A stretch of 64,000 nucleotides of DNA from Algoriella xinjiangensis (GTDB lineage: Bacteria > Bacteroidota > Bacteroidia > Flavobacteriales > Weeksellaceae). Both the position numbers and the translations under genes were made by a program. Below, piece after piece: positions 27,975-36,656 of this stretch (position 1 is the first letter of the stretch; each line of letters begins with the position of its first letter). The stretch is taken from NCBI RefSeq assembly GCF_900115015.1, contig NZ_FOUZ01000005.1:62001-126000 (forward strand), given 5' to 3'. The notes under the pieces were generated by a model. The model was not told the DNA's origin and made no database searches. It saw nothing but the letters and a program-made list of their open reading frames with translations.

Positions 27975-28751
27975 TTGAAATTAAAGTTTTTTAAATATCA
28001 AGGAGCAGGAAATGATTTTGTAATGATTGATGATCGTCAACAAACGTTTCCAATCTCTACAAAGCTTATAAATAGGCTATGTGATCGCCATTTTGGTGTT
28101 GGAGCAGATGGGTTAATTTTGTTACAAAATGATAAAGAATTTGACTTCAAAATGGTTTATTTCAATTCAGATGGTAACGAAAGTACAATGTGCGGAAACG
28201 GAGGACGTTGCATTATTCGTTTTGCAAATGATTTAGACATTGCGTCAGAAAACATGACATTTACTGCCATAGATGGTTTACATCATGGTATTGTTGACAA
28301 TAATGTGATTCGTTTACAGATGATTGACGTTGATGAAGTAGAAGATCACGATCATTATTTGTTTATGAATACAGGTTCGCCGCATCACGTAGAATTTGTA
28401 GAAAAAGTAGACGATGTTGATGTTTACAACCGTGGAAAAGAAATTAGAAATGGCTCGCCTTATTTCGAAAAAGGATCTAATGTCAATTTTGTAGAAGTTA
28501 TGCCCGACAATAATCTTAGAATTAGAACCTATGAGCGCGGTGTAGAAAACGAAACCTTGGCTTGTGGTACAGGAATTACTGCGGCAGCTATCTCGGCTTA
28601 TGTCAAAAACTTAGTTGATAAAAAATCAATCGAAATAAAAGCTTTAGGTGGAGATTTATCTGTTAATTTTGAAGAAAATAATCATAAATTTGTAAATGTT
28701 TGGTTAAACGGACCAGCAGTTAAAGTTTTTGAAGGTGAAATAGAAATTTAA
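27975..28751 (+). CDS. dapF: Diaminopimelate epimerase
   Basis: 258 residues. It converts LL- to meso-diaminopimelate for lysine and peptidoglycan synthesis, using two cysteines: C73 in NESTMCGNGGRC and C197 in ETLACGTGIT. Both are intact. No in-frame ATG precedes KLKFFKYQGAGNDF, so translation starts at TTG 27975. A weak -7 box lies just upstream, giving a nearly leaderless message. mltG follows after 6 nt, so both peptidoglycan genes form an operon. Confidence 0.96.
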   Translation: MKLKFFKYQGAGNDFVMIDDRQQTFPISTKLINRLCDRHFGVGADGLILLQNDKEFDFKMVYFNSDGNESTMCGNGGRCIIRFANDLDIASENMTFTAIDGLHHGIVDNNVIRLQMIDVDEVEDHDHYLFMNTGSPHHVEFVEKVDDVDVYNRGKEIRNGSPYFEKGSNVNFVEVMPDNNLRIRTYERGVENETLACGTGITAAAISAYVKNLVDKKSIEIKALGGDLSVNFEENNHKFVNVWLNGPAVKVFEGEIEI

Positions 28752-28757
28752 TTCTAA

Positions 28758-29780
28758 ATGAAAAAATTAAATTTATTACTCGTAATAATCTGTTCGTTCG
28801 CATTTGTCGGATGTACATTTATAGATGGTTTTAAGGGAAATGCAACCAAAGATGGTGCAATTTATATTTCTCGTGGAGCAAATTTTGAACAAGTGTTAGA
28901 CTCTTTAAAACCCTATTTGAAGGATGTAAATTTGTTTAAACAATACGCAGAAGATGCAGATTATCCTGCAACAATAAAATCAGGAAAGTACAAAATCTCT
29001 AAGTCAGATTCTAACCGTGATATTATTGATCGTTTGCAAGGCGGAGAGCAAGAAGAAGTAAAATTAAGAATCAAGAATGAGCCAACAATTTATCATTTGG
29101 CAGGTTCTGTTTCTAAACAAATTGATGCAGATTCTATCGAAGTTTTAACAGCCATTCGCGATTGGGTAAAAGAAAAAAACGATTCGACGCTTAATGACGA
29201 AACAGTTAAACAATATTTTATTCCAGAAACATATTTTGTGTATTGGGGATTAACGCCCGATAAGTTTATGGAAAAAATGGTGGCGCAGCATGACAAAATT
29301 TGGAATGCAGATCGTTTAGCAAAAGCAAAAGCGTTAAACATGACACCGCTTCAGGTTGTTACATTGGCATCTATTGTTCAGTTAGAATCTTCTGATAATA
29401 TGGAAGAGCAGCAAAAAGTTGCACGTGCATACATGAATCGTTTGGCAAAAGATATGCGTTTAGAGGCCGATCCAACTTCAATTTATGCTTATAAAATGGA
29501 GAATGGTTGGGATCAAAAAGTGCAACGTGTTTACAAAAAGTGGACATGGTCTTCTAATGCTTACAATACATATCGCAACAAAGGTTTGCCACCAGCACCA
29601 ATTTGTTTACCGAATTTAGGTGCAATAGATGCAGTTTTATCGCCTGCAAATCACGATTTTATATTTTTTGTAGCAGATCCTGCAAAGCCTGGTTATCATG
29701 TTTATACAAATGATTATCAAGAGCATTTAAAAAATGCGGAGAAATATAGAACTTGGCTGAAAGAGAATAATATCAAATAA
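28758..29780 (+). CDS. mltG: Endolytic murein transglycosylase MltG (YceG family)
   Basis: 340 residues. It cuts nascent glycan strands to terminate peptidoglycan elongation. Family landmarks: a LysM-like N-terminal region, the YFIPETY block (154-160), the catalytic region TLASIVQLES with E210, LEADPTSIYAY, WSSNAYNTYRNKGLPPAPIC and the C-terminal VYTNDYQEH. The N-terminus (LLLVIICSFAFVGCTFIDG) ends in a lipobox-like VGC, whereas most MltG proteins keep an uncleaved transmembrane helix, so it may be a lipoprotein; Phe at -3 makes this uncertain. It follows dapF directly. Confidence 0.92.
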   Translation: MKKLNLLLVIICSFAFVGCTFIDGFKGNATKDGAIYISRGANFEQVLDSLKPYLKDVNLFKQYAEDADYPATIKSGKYKISKSDSNRDIIDRLQGGEQEEVKLRIKNEPTIYHLAGSVSKQIDADSIEVLTAIRDWVKEKNDSTLNDETVKQYFIPETYFVYWGLTPDKFMEKMVAQHDKIWNADRLAKAKALNMTPLQVVTLASIVQLESSDNMEEQQKVARAYMNRLAKDMRLEADPTSIYAYKMENGWDQKVQRVYKKWTWSSNAYNTYRNKGLPPAPICLPNLGAIDAVLSPANHDFIFFVADPAKPGYHVYTNDYQEHLKNAEKYRTWLKENNIK

Positions 29781-29810
29781 ATTGTATCTTTAGGCTAAGT
29801 TGATTTAGCT

Positions 29811-31211
29811 ATGATGCAAAATGATTATACAAAAAGAGAATTCCTAAAATTACTTGGTACAGGTAGTTTAGGAATTTTTTTTATGTCTTTTTATTCGTTT
29901 GATGATTTTATGGATGACGATTTTTTGTTGTTGACAAAAGATGATGAGAAGTACGAAAATTATAGAAATTCATTTAATAAACGAATTAATAAATTACCAA
30001 AATACATCGCCGTTTGTAAAACTGATGTTGCGGTTAAAAAAGCTATATTATTTGGAACTCAAAAGAAACTCAAAATTGCCATTCGTAGTGGTGGACATAG
30101 TTTTGAAGGATTTTCGAATATCGATGATGGTTTATTGATTCATCTCGGATTGATGAAAAATATCACTTGGTTAAAAGATAATAATGTAAAACTACAACCA
30201 GCTTGTTTGTTACAAGAAATCTATGATAATTTTTTACCAAAAAAACGAATTATTCCCACAGGTTCATGTGGAACCGTTGGCATTGGTGGATTAACACTTG
30301 GCGGCGGTTATGGCTTTTTTAGTCGAAAATATGGATTAACATGCGACCAATTATATCGTGTAAAAATGATTGATTATAAAGGAAACACAATCGATTCTGA
30401 TCAAGATCCAGATTTATTATGGGCGTGCAAAGGTGGAGGAAATGGAAACTTTGGCGTAATTACAGAATTGTATTTTAAAACCTACGCTGCGCCACAATCT
30501 TTTAGCGGTTATCGTTTAAAGTTTTCTAATCTAACAACAGAAAAATTTATTTCTGTCATAAAATTATGGTTCAAATCAACACAAAATTTACCAAAAGAAG
30601 CATTTTCTGCATTTGTATTGAATGGAAAATTTTTGACGATTTTGTTTACAAATTACGAAGCGAATCAAACTAATTTCGAGAAAAATTTTACGGAATTAAT
30701 TGCGCAAGCAAACGAGTATAAACCGATGAAGAATAGAAATCTTGCGGCAGCACTCAAAAATTATTATGGAATAAAAACGCCTATTTATTTCAAAAATGCA
30801 TCAGCTGGTTTATATGATGGTATCGAAGATATTGAAGCTGGTTTGACCAAATTATTCGAAAAAGTTACAGCTACGCGTGGTACAATTTATCAGATAAATA
30901 CTTTGGGTGGAAAAATAAATGAGGTTAAAACTTCGGATTCTGCTTATCCACATCGAGATATTAATTATTTGAGCGAATTGCAAACGTATTGGGATTCGCG
31001 AAAGGAAGAAGGTAAATTTTTAAAAGCTTTTGAAGAAATTCAGCAACTTTTGAGAAGTTTGGGAAACAATAAACAATACAGAAATTATCCGGATATTAAT
31101 TTTCCTGAAGCTAATTCTGCTTATTTCGGAACTAATTTAGCACGATTGCAACAATTAAAAAAGAAATATGATCCACAAAATATATTTGATTATCCACAAG
31201 TTATTAAATAA
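29811..31211 (+). CDS. FAD-linked oxidoreductase, berberine-bridge-enzyme-like
   Basis: 466 residues with an N-terminal hydrophobic anchor or export signal (FLKLLGTGSLGIFFMSFYSF, preceded by KR but not the twin Arg of Tat). The PCMH-type FAD domain has H96 in RSGGHSFEG and C153 in GSCGTVGIGGLTLGGGYG, the two residues that bind flavin covalently in BBE and gluco-oligosaccharide oxidases. The C-terminal BBE element ends NLARLQQLKKKYDPQNIFDYPQ. The substrate could be a sugar or an alcohol; it cannot be assigned. It lies 30 nt after mltG and before a terminator. Confidence 0.87.
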   Translation: MMQNDYTKREFLKLLGTGSLGIFFMSFYSFDDFMDDDFLLLTKDDEKYENYRNSFNKRINKLPKYIAVCKTDVAVKKAILFGTQKKLKIAIRSGGHSFEGFSNIDDGLLIHLGLMKNITWLKDNNVKLQPACLLQEIYDNFLPKKRIIPTGSCGTVGIGGLTLGGGYGFFSRKYGLTCDQLYRVKMIDYKGNTIDSDQDPDLLWACKGGGNGNFGVITELYFKTYAAPQSFSGYRLKFSNLTTEKFISVIKLWFKSTQNLPKEAFSAFVLNGKFLTILFTNYEANQTNFEKNFTELIAQANEYKPMKNRNLAAALKNYYGIKTPIYFKNASAGLYDGIEDIEAGLTKLFEKVTATRGTIYQINTLGGKINEVKTSDSAYPHRDINYLSELQTYWDSRKEEGKFLKAFEEIQQLLRSLGNNKQYRNYPDINFPEANSAYFGTNLARLQQLKKKYDPQNIFDYPQVIK

Positions 31212-31243
31212 AAAAAGCACTTCAATTTGAAGTGCTTTTTTTA
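31211..31243 (+). terminator. Bidirectional terminator between the BBE-like gene and the TonB-receptor-like gene
   Basis: Inverted repeat AAAAAAGCACTTCA/TGAAGTGCTTTTTT with T-tracts on both strands, between convergent genes. Confidence 0.85.
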
Positions 31244-31257
31244 TTATTTTAATCGTT

Positions 31258-33987
31258 TTAGAATTTATATCTCACATTAACTATAAAATATCTTCCCAAA
31301 ACATTACGCGTTGTTGTTTGTATAAAATTATCGTTAAACGAATTGCTAACAATTACATTATTACCTAATAAATTTCCTCCAACTACACTAACATATGTTT
31401 TCTTTGCAATGTTGTATCTAATCGAAGCATTCCATTCTTTTGCTTCGTTAATACGTGCTTTATTGATGTATTGTATACGGTAAGAAAAATCTGATTGTAA
31501 CAATAATTTATCTGTTATAGACCATGCAGCTTCACCAAATGGACGCCAGTTTTCAGACTTTTGTTCATTCAATGTTTCAGAAGTATCTTTTAATTGAGAT
31601 TTATAATCACTCAAACTAAAATTTAATCCAGCTTTTAATTCTAATTTCTTTTTAAACGTAAATGTATTTGTTAACGTATAATTTTGAGAGATAGACGTGT
31701 TTTCTGCATTTTGTAAATTATTGGTTTTGCTATTACCTAGATATGTGTAATAATTACCAACCGAAACATTACCATTTAATCTTGTGTTAAACCATTTTGT
31801 AAAACGTTTTCCAATCATAAAATAACCAGAATATGTTTGGTCTTCAAAATCAGAATTTAATAATGAATTGATTTGTGTTTGATTATCTGGATTGAATCGA
31901 GAAGCTGTCAAAATACTTTTCTCTCTTTTATTGTACGTTAATCCTGTAAAGAAATTGAAAAATGTAAACGAGTTAAAGTAACTAAAATTTATATTCCCAG
32001 TATGTGTAAGCGCTTGTCTTAGATTACGATTTCCTTCGAAAACAGAAAAATAGCTTTGTAAAACATACGAATCACTCAAATCTTTTGCATGTGGAAAATT
32101 ATACGCTTGATTGTAGCTTGCCGATAACGATGTTGCATTGTTAAACTTGTAACTTAAATTGGCGTGCGGTAAAACTTTTGTTTCTTTAAAATTAAGCTTT
32201 GTTGCGTCTACAAATTTTGCTCTTTCATCAAAAAATGAAACTCCTGCACCTAAATCTGCCTGAAATTTACCAAACTTCTTTGTTAAAGTTACATCAAAAA
32301 AAGTTTCGTTATAATCAAATTCAGTATTACTAATTGCTTTGTCAGCCGTAATTAATGCTTGATAATCGTATAATTTATTTTCAAAATCTTGTGTACTAAA
32401 ATTTGTACCAGCTTTTAATTTTATATTCGATGTATTTGTTAATAAATGATTGTAAATCGCATACAATTGAATTGTGTTTACATTGTATTTTTGATTTTGG
32501 TTGAGGTTATATTCGCCATTTATTGTTGATAAACTTCCAAATGTATTGAATGGAATTGTAGACGAAAACATTTGATATTCTGGTGTTTCATCTTGGTATT
32601 GATGACGTAAATAAAAACCAACATTATCATCTCGTCCTACTTTTCTAATATAAGAAAGCGTTTGTGATAACGAATAATTTTTGCGATCTGTATAATATCT
32701 ACCAAAACCACTTTTTGCTCCATCTAAATATTTATCAACTAATTGCTCGTCGTCATTTCCTAAATAATTAAGATTTAAACGATACTTAATTTGACCTTTA
32801 TCATTCGGGTTATAATCGATACGAATGCGCGACATTCCCATCAATGTGTTATTTTTATTCTTTTGCTCATCTATTGTTGTATAACCTGTAAAAAATTGAT
32901 TTTCTTTTGTATAACTTGGATAAGAACGTTCTACTTTAGAATCGTAACGAACATTATTTGTGTTGACTAAACCAAAACCAGAAACTTTTAATTTCTTGTT
33001 CGGCTCAACTCCAAAATGCACTGCACCGTTATAGGTATTCATATCTGGATAAGTATTTTCCGAAGGAAACATAAAGTTATTTGTTCCACCACGCAAAGAA
33101 TAGATACTTCCTTCCGAATTAAATTCTGAATATCCACCAAAGAAACTTACATAGTCATCTTGGTCAAAAACTTGTTTTCCAAACGTATTAAAATCATTGA
33201 TTAAAGTAGCGTCTGTTTTTTCTGAGAAATAGAAAATTTTAGCTTGTGCATCTGTATGTTTATCGGCGTCACCACCCAATGTAACATTACCAAAAGCCAA
33301 ACGTTTCATATCATCTTTTAGCTCGATGTTTAAAGAAAATTGCTCGTCATCTTCTTGTAATGACGAAGCAAAAGGATTTGATTTAAATTTTGTATTTAAT
33401 TGAATTTTAGAAACAGCATCCGAAGGCAAATTTTTATTCAATAACTTTTCGTTACCGCCTAAAACTTCACGTCCACCAACAGTTACTTGTTTCATTTCTT
33501 TCCCTTTGTACAAAACTTTTCCGTTTTGAACTTCAATTCCAGGTAGTTTTTTCAAGATATCTTCTAAAACTTCTTCGTTTCCGACTTTAAAAGAATCTGC
33601 ATCAAACTCAATCGTATCACCTTTTACTTTAATTGCTTGCTGCGCTTTTACAATTGTTTCTTTAAGCGAAATTTCTTTTCCTTTTGCAAGTTTTATTTTT
33701 TTATTGACATTTTCTTTTAAATCAACATTTTCTACATAAGTTTCAAAACCTGGTTGTTCAATTTCGATGTCATATTTTTCGCCACAAGGTAATTTAAACT
33801 CAAATTCACCAACATTACTTGTAAAAATGAAACCTTTTCCTTCGTTTTTACTATCAAATATTGATACAGAAGCATCTGTTACTGGAATACCGTTTTCATC
33901 GGCAACCATTCCTTTTAGTTTACATTCTTGCGCAAAAGCAAATGGAGTAGAGGCGATAAATAGAAATAAATAGAGAAATTTTTTCAT
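31258..33987 (-). CDS. TonB-dependent-receptor-like outer membrane protein with carboxypeptidase regulatory-like domain
   Basis: 909 residues. Signal peptide (FLYLFLFIASTPFAFAQ), a CarbopepD_reg-like beta-sandwich (residues 22-100: LKGMVADENGIPVTDASVSI), a plug-like domain (about 110-220, with LEDILKKLPGIEVQNGKVLYKGK) and a large barrel ending in FIVNVRYKF. The family is usual in Bacteroidota and often imports large or metal-bound ligands. No TonB box can be recognised with confidence, and the class is often encoded beside GLPGLI proteins, as here. A minus-strand terminator separates the adjacent GLPGLI gene from it, so they may be separately transcribed. Confidence 0.85.
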   Translation of the reverse strand: MKKFLYLFLFIASTPFAFAQECKLKGMVADENGIPVTDASVSIFDSKNEGKGFIFTSNVGEFEFKLPCGEKYDIEIEQPGFETYVENVDLKENVNKKIKLAKGKEISLKETIVKAQQAIKVKGDTIEFDADSFKVGNEEVLEDILKKLPGIEVQNGKVLYKGKEMKQVTVGGREVLGGNEKLLNKNLPSDAVSKIQLNTKFKSNPFASSLQEDDEQFSLNIELKDDMKRLAFGNVTLGGDADKHTDAQAKIFYFSEKTDATLINDFNTFGKQVFDQDDYVSFFGGYSEFNSEGSIYSLRGGTNNFMFPSENTYPDMNTYNGAVHFGVEPNKKLKVSGFGLVNTNNVRYDSKVERSYPSYTKENQFFTGYTTIDEQKNKNNTLMGMSRIRIDYNPNDKGQIKYRLNLNYLGNDDEQLVDKYLDGAKSGFGRYYTDRKNYSLSQTLSYIRKVGRDDNVGFYLRHQYQDETPEYQMFSSTIPFNTFGSLSTINGEYNLNQNQKYNVNTIQLYAIYNHLLTNTSNIKLKAGTNFSTQDFENKLYDYQALITADKAISNTEFDYNETFFDVTLTKKFGKFQADLGAGVSFFDERAKFVDATKLNFKETKVLPHANLSYKFNNATSLSASYNQAYNFPHAKDLSDSYVLQSYFSVFEGNRNLRQALTHTGNINFSYFNSFTFFNFFTGLTYNKREKSILTASRFNPDNQTQINSLLNSDFEDQTYSGYFMIGKRFTKWFNTRLNGNVSVGNYYTYLGNSKTNNLQNAENTSISQNYTLTNTFTFKKKLELKAGLNFSLSDYKSQLKDTSETLNEQKSENWRPFGEAAWSITDKLLLQSDFSYRIQYINKARINEAKEWNASIRYNIAKKTYVSVVGGNLLGNNVIVSNSFNDNFIQTTTRNVLGRYFIVNVRYKF

Positions 33988-34031
33988 ACATGTGTTTTAG
34001 AAGAAGAAACGAAATTGTAAGATTTGTTAAG

Positions 34032-34069
34032 AAAAAATCTCAGCTCAATAATTGTATTTTGAGCTGAGA
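34032..34069 (-). terminator. Terminator of the first GLPGLI gene
   Basis: 11-bp stem TCTCAGCTCAA/TTGAGCTGAGA; the A6 run at 34032-34037 gives the U-tract on the minus strand. Confidence 0.85.
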
Positions 34070-34090
34070 AGTATATTATTTTTGAATGAC

Positions 34091-34864
34091 TTATTTGGTG
34101 TCGACACCGCTACTCATCATTTCTTTGTATTTTTCTTGAAGCTCTTTCATTGCTTTCATAAAGCCGTCTTGTGTTACAACTTCTCCTTTATTTGGTAATG
34201 TAACTTTTAATTCTTTATCAGAAATATTTAATTCTTTCAATGTATAAATCATTGTAGCTCCATTTGCTTCAAACTCTGCTTTTACAATTAATCCTGGTAA
34301 ACCAGCTAAAGAAGTTGGACCATCTTTTACTGGAATTGACGGTGCGTACCATGCAACAACTTTAATAGAATCCATCATTACACCTTCTGCTTTTGTAGCT
34401 TGATAACCTGCAATTTCAGTTTTTTCGCGCGAGATTTTCCATTTATAATCTGGAATAGCATCTTTTATTAAATATTGTTTTGAACCTAAATCTACTTCTT
34501 TGTAGTATGTAGCTGGTGTAGCAGTAAAATCTTTGTAAGTTGGTTTGTTATCAAATGCAGCCATTTGTTGCGCAATCATTCCGCCTTGTGTTTGTGCATT
34601 ACCAACTTTTTGTTCTAATACAAAAGTTGACATTTTTGTGTTACTTTTAAAAAAGTAAGTCATAAAAACACCTGCATCAAGTTCTGCTTTTAACATCGGT
34701 CCAACTTGTGCACGATATTCTGCAGGAATATTTTTCATGGTTTGATCGTAATCCAATTTCATTTCGCAAACATAAGTTGCATCAATGTTTTGAGTTTTAT
34801 CTTGAGCCAAAGAAATTGTAGTTGTAATAATTCCTAAAGCAAAGGTTAAAAATGCTTTTTTCAT
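34091..34864 (-). CDS. GLPGLI family protein
   Basis: 257 residues with signal peptide (MKKAFLTFALGIITTTISLAQ). The diagnostic motif SLAGLPGLIVKAEF lies near residue 188. The family is confined to Bacteroidota and has no proven function; it is assumed periplasmic or outer-membrane associated. Other shared parts are YLIKDAIPDYKWKISREKTEIAGYQATKA and VVAWYAPSIPVKDGP, which recur in the second copy at 35798-36577. It lies directly upstream of the receptor-like barrel. Confidence 0.88.
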   Translation of the reverse strand: MKKAFLTFALGIITTTISLAQDKTQNIDATYVCEMKLDYDQTMKNIPAEYRAQVGPMLKAELDAGVFMTYFFKSNTKMSTFVLEQKVGNAQTQGGMIAQQMAAFDNKPTYKDFTATPATYYKEVDLGSKQYLIKDAIPDYKWKISREKTEIAGYQATKAEGVMMDSIKVVAWYAPSIPVKDGPTSLAGLPGLIVKAEFEANGATMIYTLKELNISDKELKVTLPNKGEVVTQDGFMKAMKELQEKYKEMMSSGVDTK

Positions 34865-34936
34865 AGTTATATTTTTATAATTAGTAGTAAGATTTTTAAA
34901 ATGTTACATTAAAATAGAAAATATTTTTCTAAAACT

Positions 34937-34978
34937 AAAAACATCACTTAAATAAAGTAGAATTCAAGTGATGTTTTT
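34937..34978 (-). terminator. Terminator of pncA
   Basis: Inverted repeat AAAAACATCACTT/AAGTGATGTTTTT with a 16-nt loop, located 30 nt after the pncA stop on the minus strand and ending in a U-tract. Confidence 0.75.
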
Positions 34979-35008
34979 CTGTATTTTGGTCAATTATTTA
35001 ATTGAAAT

Positions 35009-35611
35009 TTATAATAAATAAGTTGAAACATTTCCACCCTTTTTGATGAAATCTTCTTTTAATGCATCAAAATGAGTTGCATCAATTGGTTTTGTAGAAC
35101 CTTCTAAAATATTTGTTGTGTAACCCAATGCCAACGCGTCTTTTGCAGTGTAATACACGCAATAATCGGCAGCTAAACCACAAATGTAAACACTTGTAAC
35201 GTTGTGGTCTTTTAGGAAACCATTTAAGCCTGTCGGATTTTTTTTGTTTACATCAAAAAAAGCACTGTACGAATCTACATTTATATTCATTCCTTTTCTG
35301 ATGATTGCACTAATTTTATTTTGATTCAAATCTTTGTGTAATTCAGCACCTTTTGTTCCTTGCACGCAATGATCTGGCCACAAAACTTGTCGTGTTCCAT
35401 TAAGATCAATCACATCAAAAACTTGGCTATCTGTGTGCTGCGAAGCGAAACTTTTGTGCTTTGCAGGGTGCCAATCTTGTGTAGCAACAACTAAGTCAAA
35501 TTTATCTTGAAGTTTATTTATGCGGTCAATAATTTGATCACCATCTTTTACAGCCAATGCGCCACCTGGTAAAAAGTCATTTTGCAGATCAACGATAATT
35601 AATGCTTTCAT
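35009..35611 (-). CDS. pncA: Nicotinamidase / pyrazinamidase
   Basis: 200 residues, isochorismatase-like hydrolase fold. It deamidates nicotinamide to nicotinate for NAD salvage. The catalytic triad is visible as D8 (IIVDLQNDF), K106 (IIRKGMN) and C151 (AADYCVYYTA). The metal site is D46, H48 and H52 (QDWHPAKH). It lies between two GLPGLI genes but has its own terminator, so the placement is probably fortuitous. Confidence 0.95.
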   Translation of the reverse strand: MKALIIVDLQNDFLPGGALAVKDGDQIIDRINKLQDKFDLVVATQDWHPAKHKSFASQHTDSQVFDVIDLNGTRQVLWPDHCVQGTKGAELHKDLNQNKISAIIRKGMNINVDSYSAFFDVNKKNPTGLNGFLKDHNVTSVYICGLAADYCVYYTAKDALALGYTTNILEGSTKPIDATHFDALKEDFIKKGGNVSTYLL

Positions 35612-35748
35612 AGTATTTTTTGTTTTTTTAAGTTTATTTTGATAGTTAAATATAAGTTTTAATCGGTTGATTTCTAAAATTTTTATAAAAAGTTTTTGTA
35701 CGATTATTTTTGAAATTAGAAGTTGTTTTTTAACTGATTAGTAATAGC

Positions 35749-35782
35749 AAAAAAATAGCCAAATCAATTGATTTGGCTATTT
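35749..35782 (-). terminator. Terminator of the second GLPGLI gene
   Basis: Perfect 15-bp stem AAATAGCCAAATCAA/TTGATTTGGCTATTT, with an A-run (35749-35755) giving the U-tract on the minus strand. Confidence 0.88.
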
Positions 35783-35797
35783 AATTATAATGCTCTT

Positions 35798-36577
35798 TTA
35801 ATCTTTTTTATTGACACCTTCGTTTCGCATTTCTTCAAAACGTTGACGTTGCTCTTTTTGTAATTTCTCTAAATCAGCTTCTGTAATTGTTGATTTAGCT
35901 TTCGGAACTTCAATTGCTTTATTATCTGTAGACGTTTTGATATCAGTAATCGTAATAATTTTTTTACCTTTTATTTGACCTTGTTGTGTTTCAGTCTCAA
36001 CTTCGAGAATTAAACCTGGTAAACCCCAATAATTTTCTGGACCACTTTTACTCGGAATATTTACTGCATACCAAGCTGTAGTTATATTTCCATCTTTTTC
36101 TAAAGTAGCTTTACGCGCATCATTTCCTAAGATTTTCTTCGTTTCTCGCGTCATTTTCCAATCATAATTCGGTAAATTATCCTTTACAGTATACGATTTA
36201 GAAAACATGTTAACATCTTTAAAATATATTTTTGTAGAAATATCTTTGTAAATATTATCTCCACTTGTACGCATTATGCGCATACCACCGCGACCATTCG
36301 AATTATTTTGTTGATCGTTACTAATTTTTTCGACAGGTTTATAAATAGATTGATCTCCAAAAATTGTCAACGTATTAGTTTGCGGTTCTTGCATACGTTT
36401 TTTCATCTCGTCTATCATTTCTTTGGACATTTGTCGTCCATTTCCTCCTCCTGGTGGTTGAAATGTAAAATCTTCAGGTAAAATTAAACGAGTAGAATAC
36501 GTCACTTCAAATTTTTCTGATTGAGCAAAAGAAAAAGCGGAAAGAAAGATAGCAGTAATTGCAAAAATATTTTTCAT
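35798..36577 (-). CDS. GLPGLI family protein, second copy
   Basis: 259 residues with signal peptide (MKNIFAITAIFLSAFSFAQ) and the motif WGLPGLILEVE near residue 194. It shares TVKDNLPNYDWKMTRETKKILGNDARKA and TAWYAVNIPSKSGPENY with the copy at 34091-34864, but the N-terminal half differs: a Gly/Met-rich insertion (PPGGGNGRQMSKEMIDEMKK) and an Asn/Gly/Arg-rich stretch. The C-terminal helix is charged (EADLEKLQKEQRQRFEEMRN). Function is unknown. Confidence 0.87.
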   Translation of the reverse strand: MKNIFAITAIFLSAFSFAQSEKFEVTYSTRLILPEDFTFQPPGGGNGRQMSKEMIDEMKKRMQEPQTNTLTIFGDQSIYKPVEKISNDQQNNSNGRGGMRIMRTSGDNIYKDISTKIYFKDVNMFSKSYTVKDNLPNYDWKMTRETKKILGNDARKATLEKDGNITTAWYAVNIPSKSGPENYWGLPGLILEVETETQQGQIKGKKIITITDIKTSTDNKAIEVPKAKSTITEADLEKLQKEQRQRFEEMRNEGVNKKD

Positions 36578-36656
36578 TTTATAATGTGATTAGTTTTTGA
36601 TTAGACAATAAAACTAATGAAATGTTTAATCATTAAATGAAAAAGAATTGAACTAA

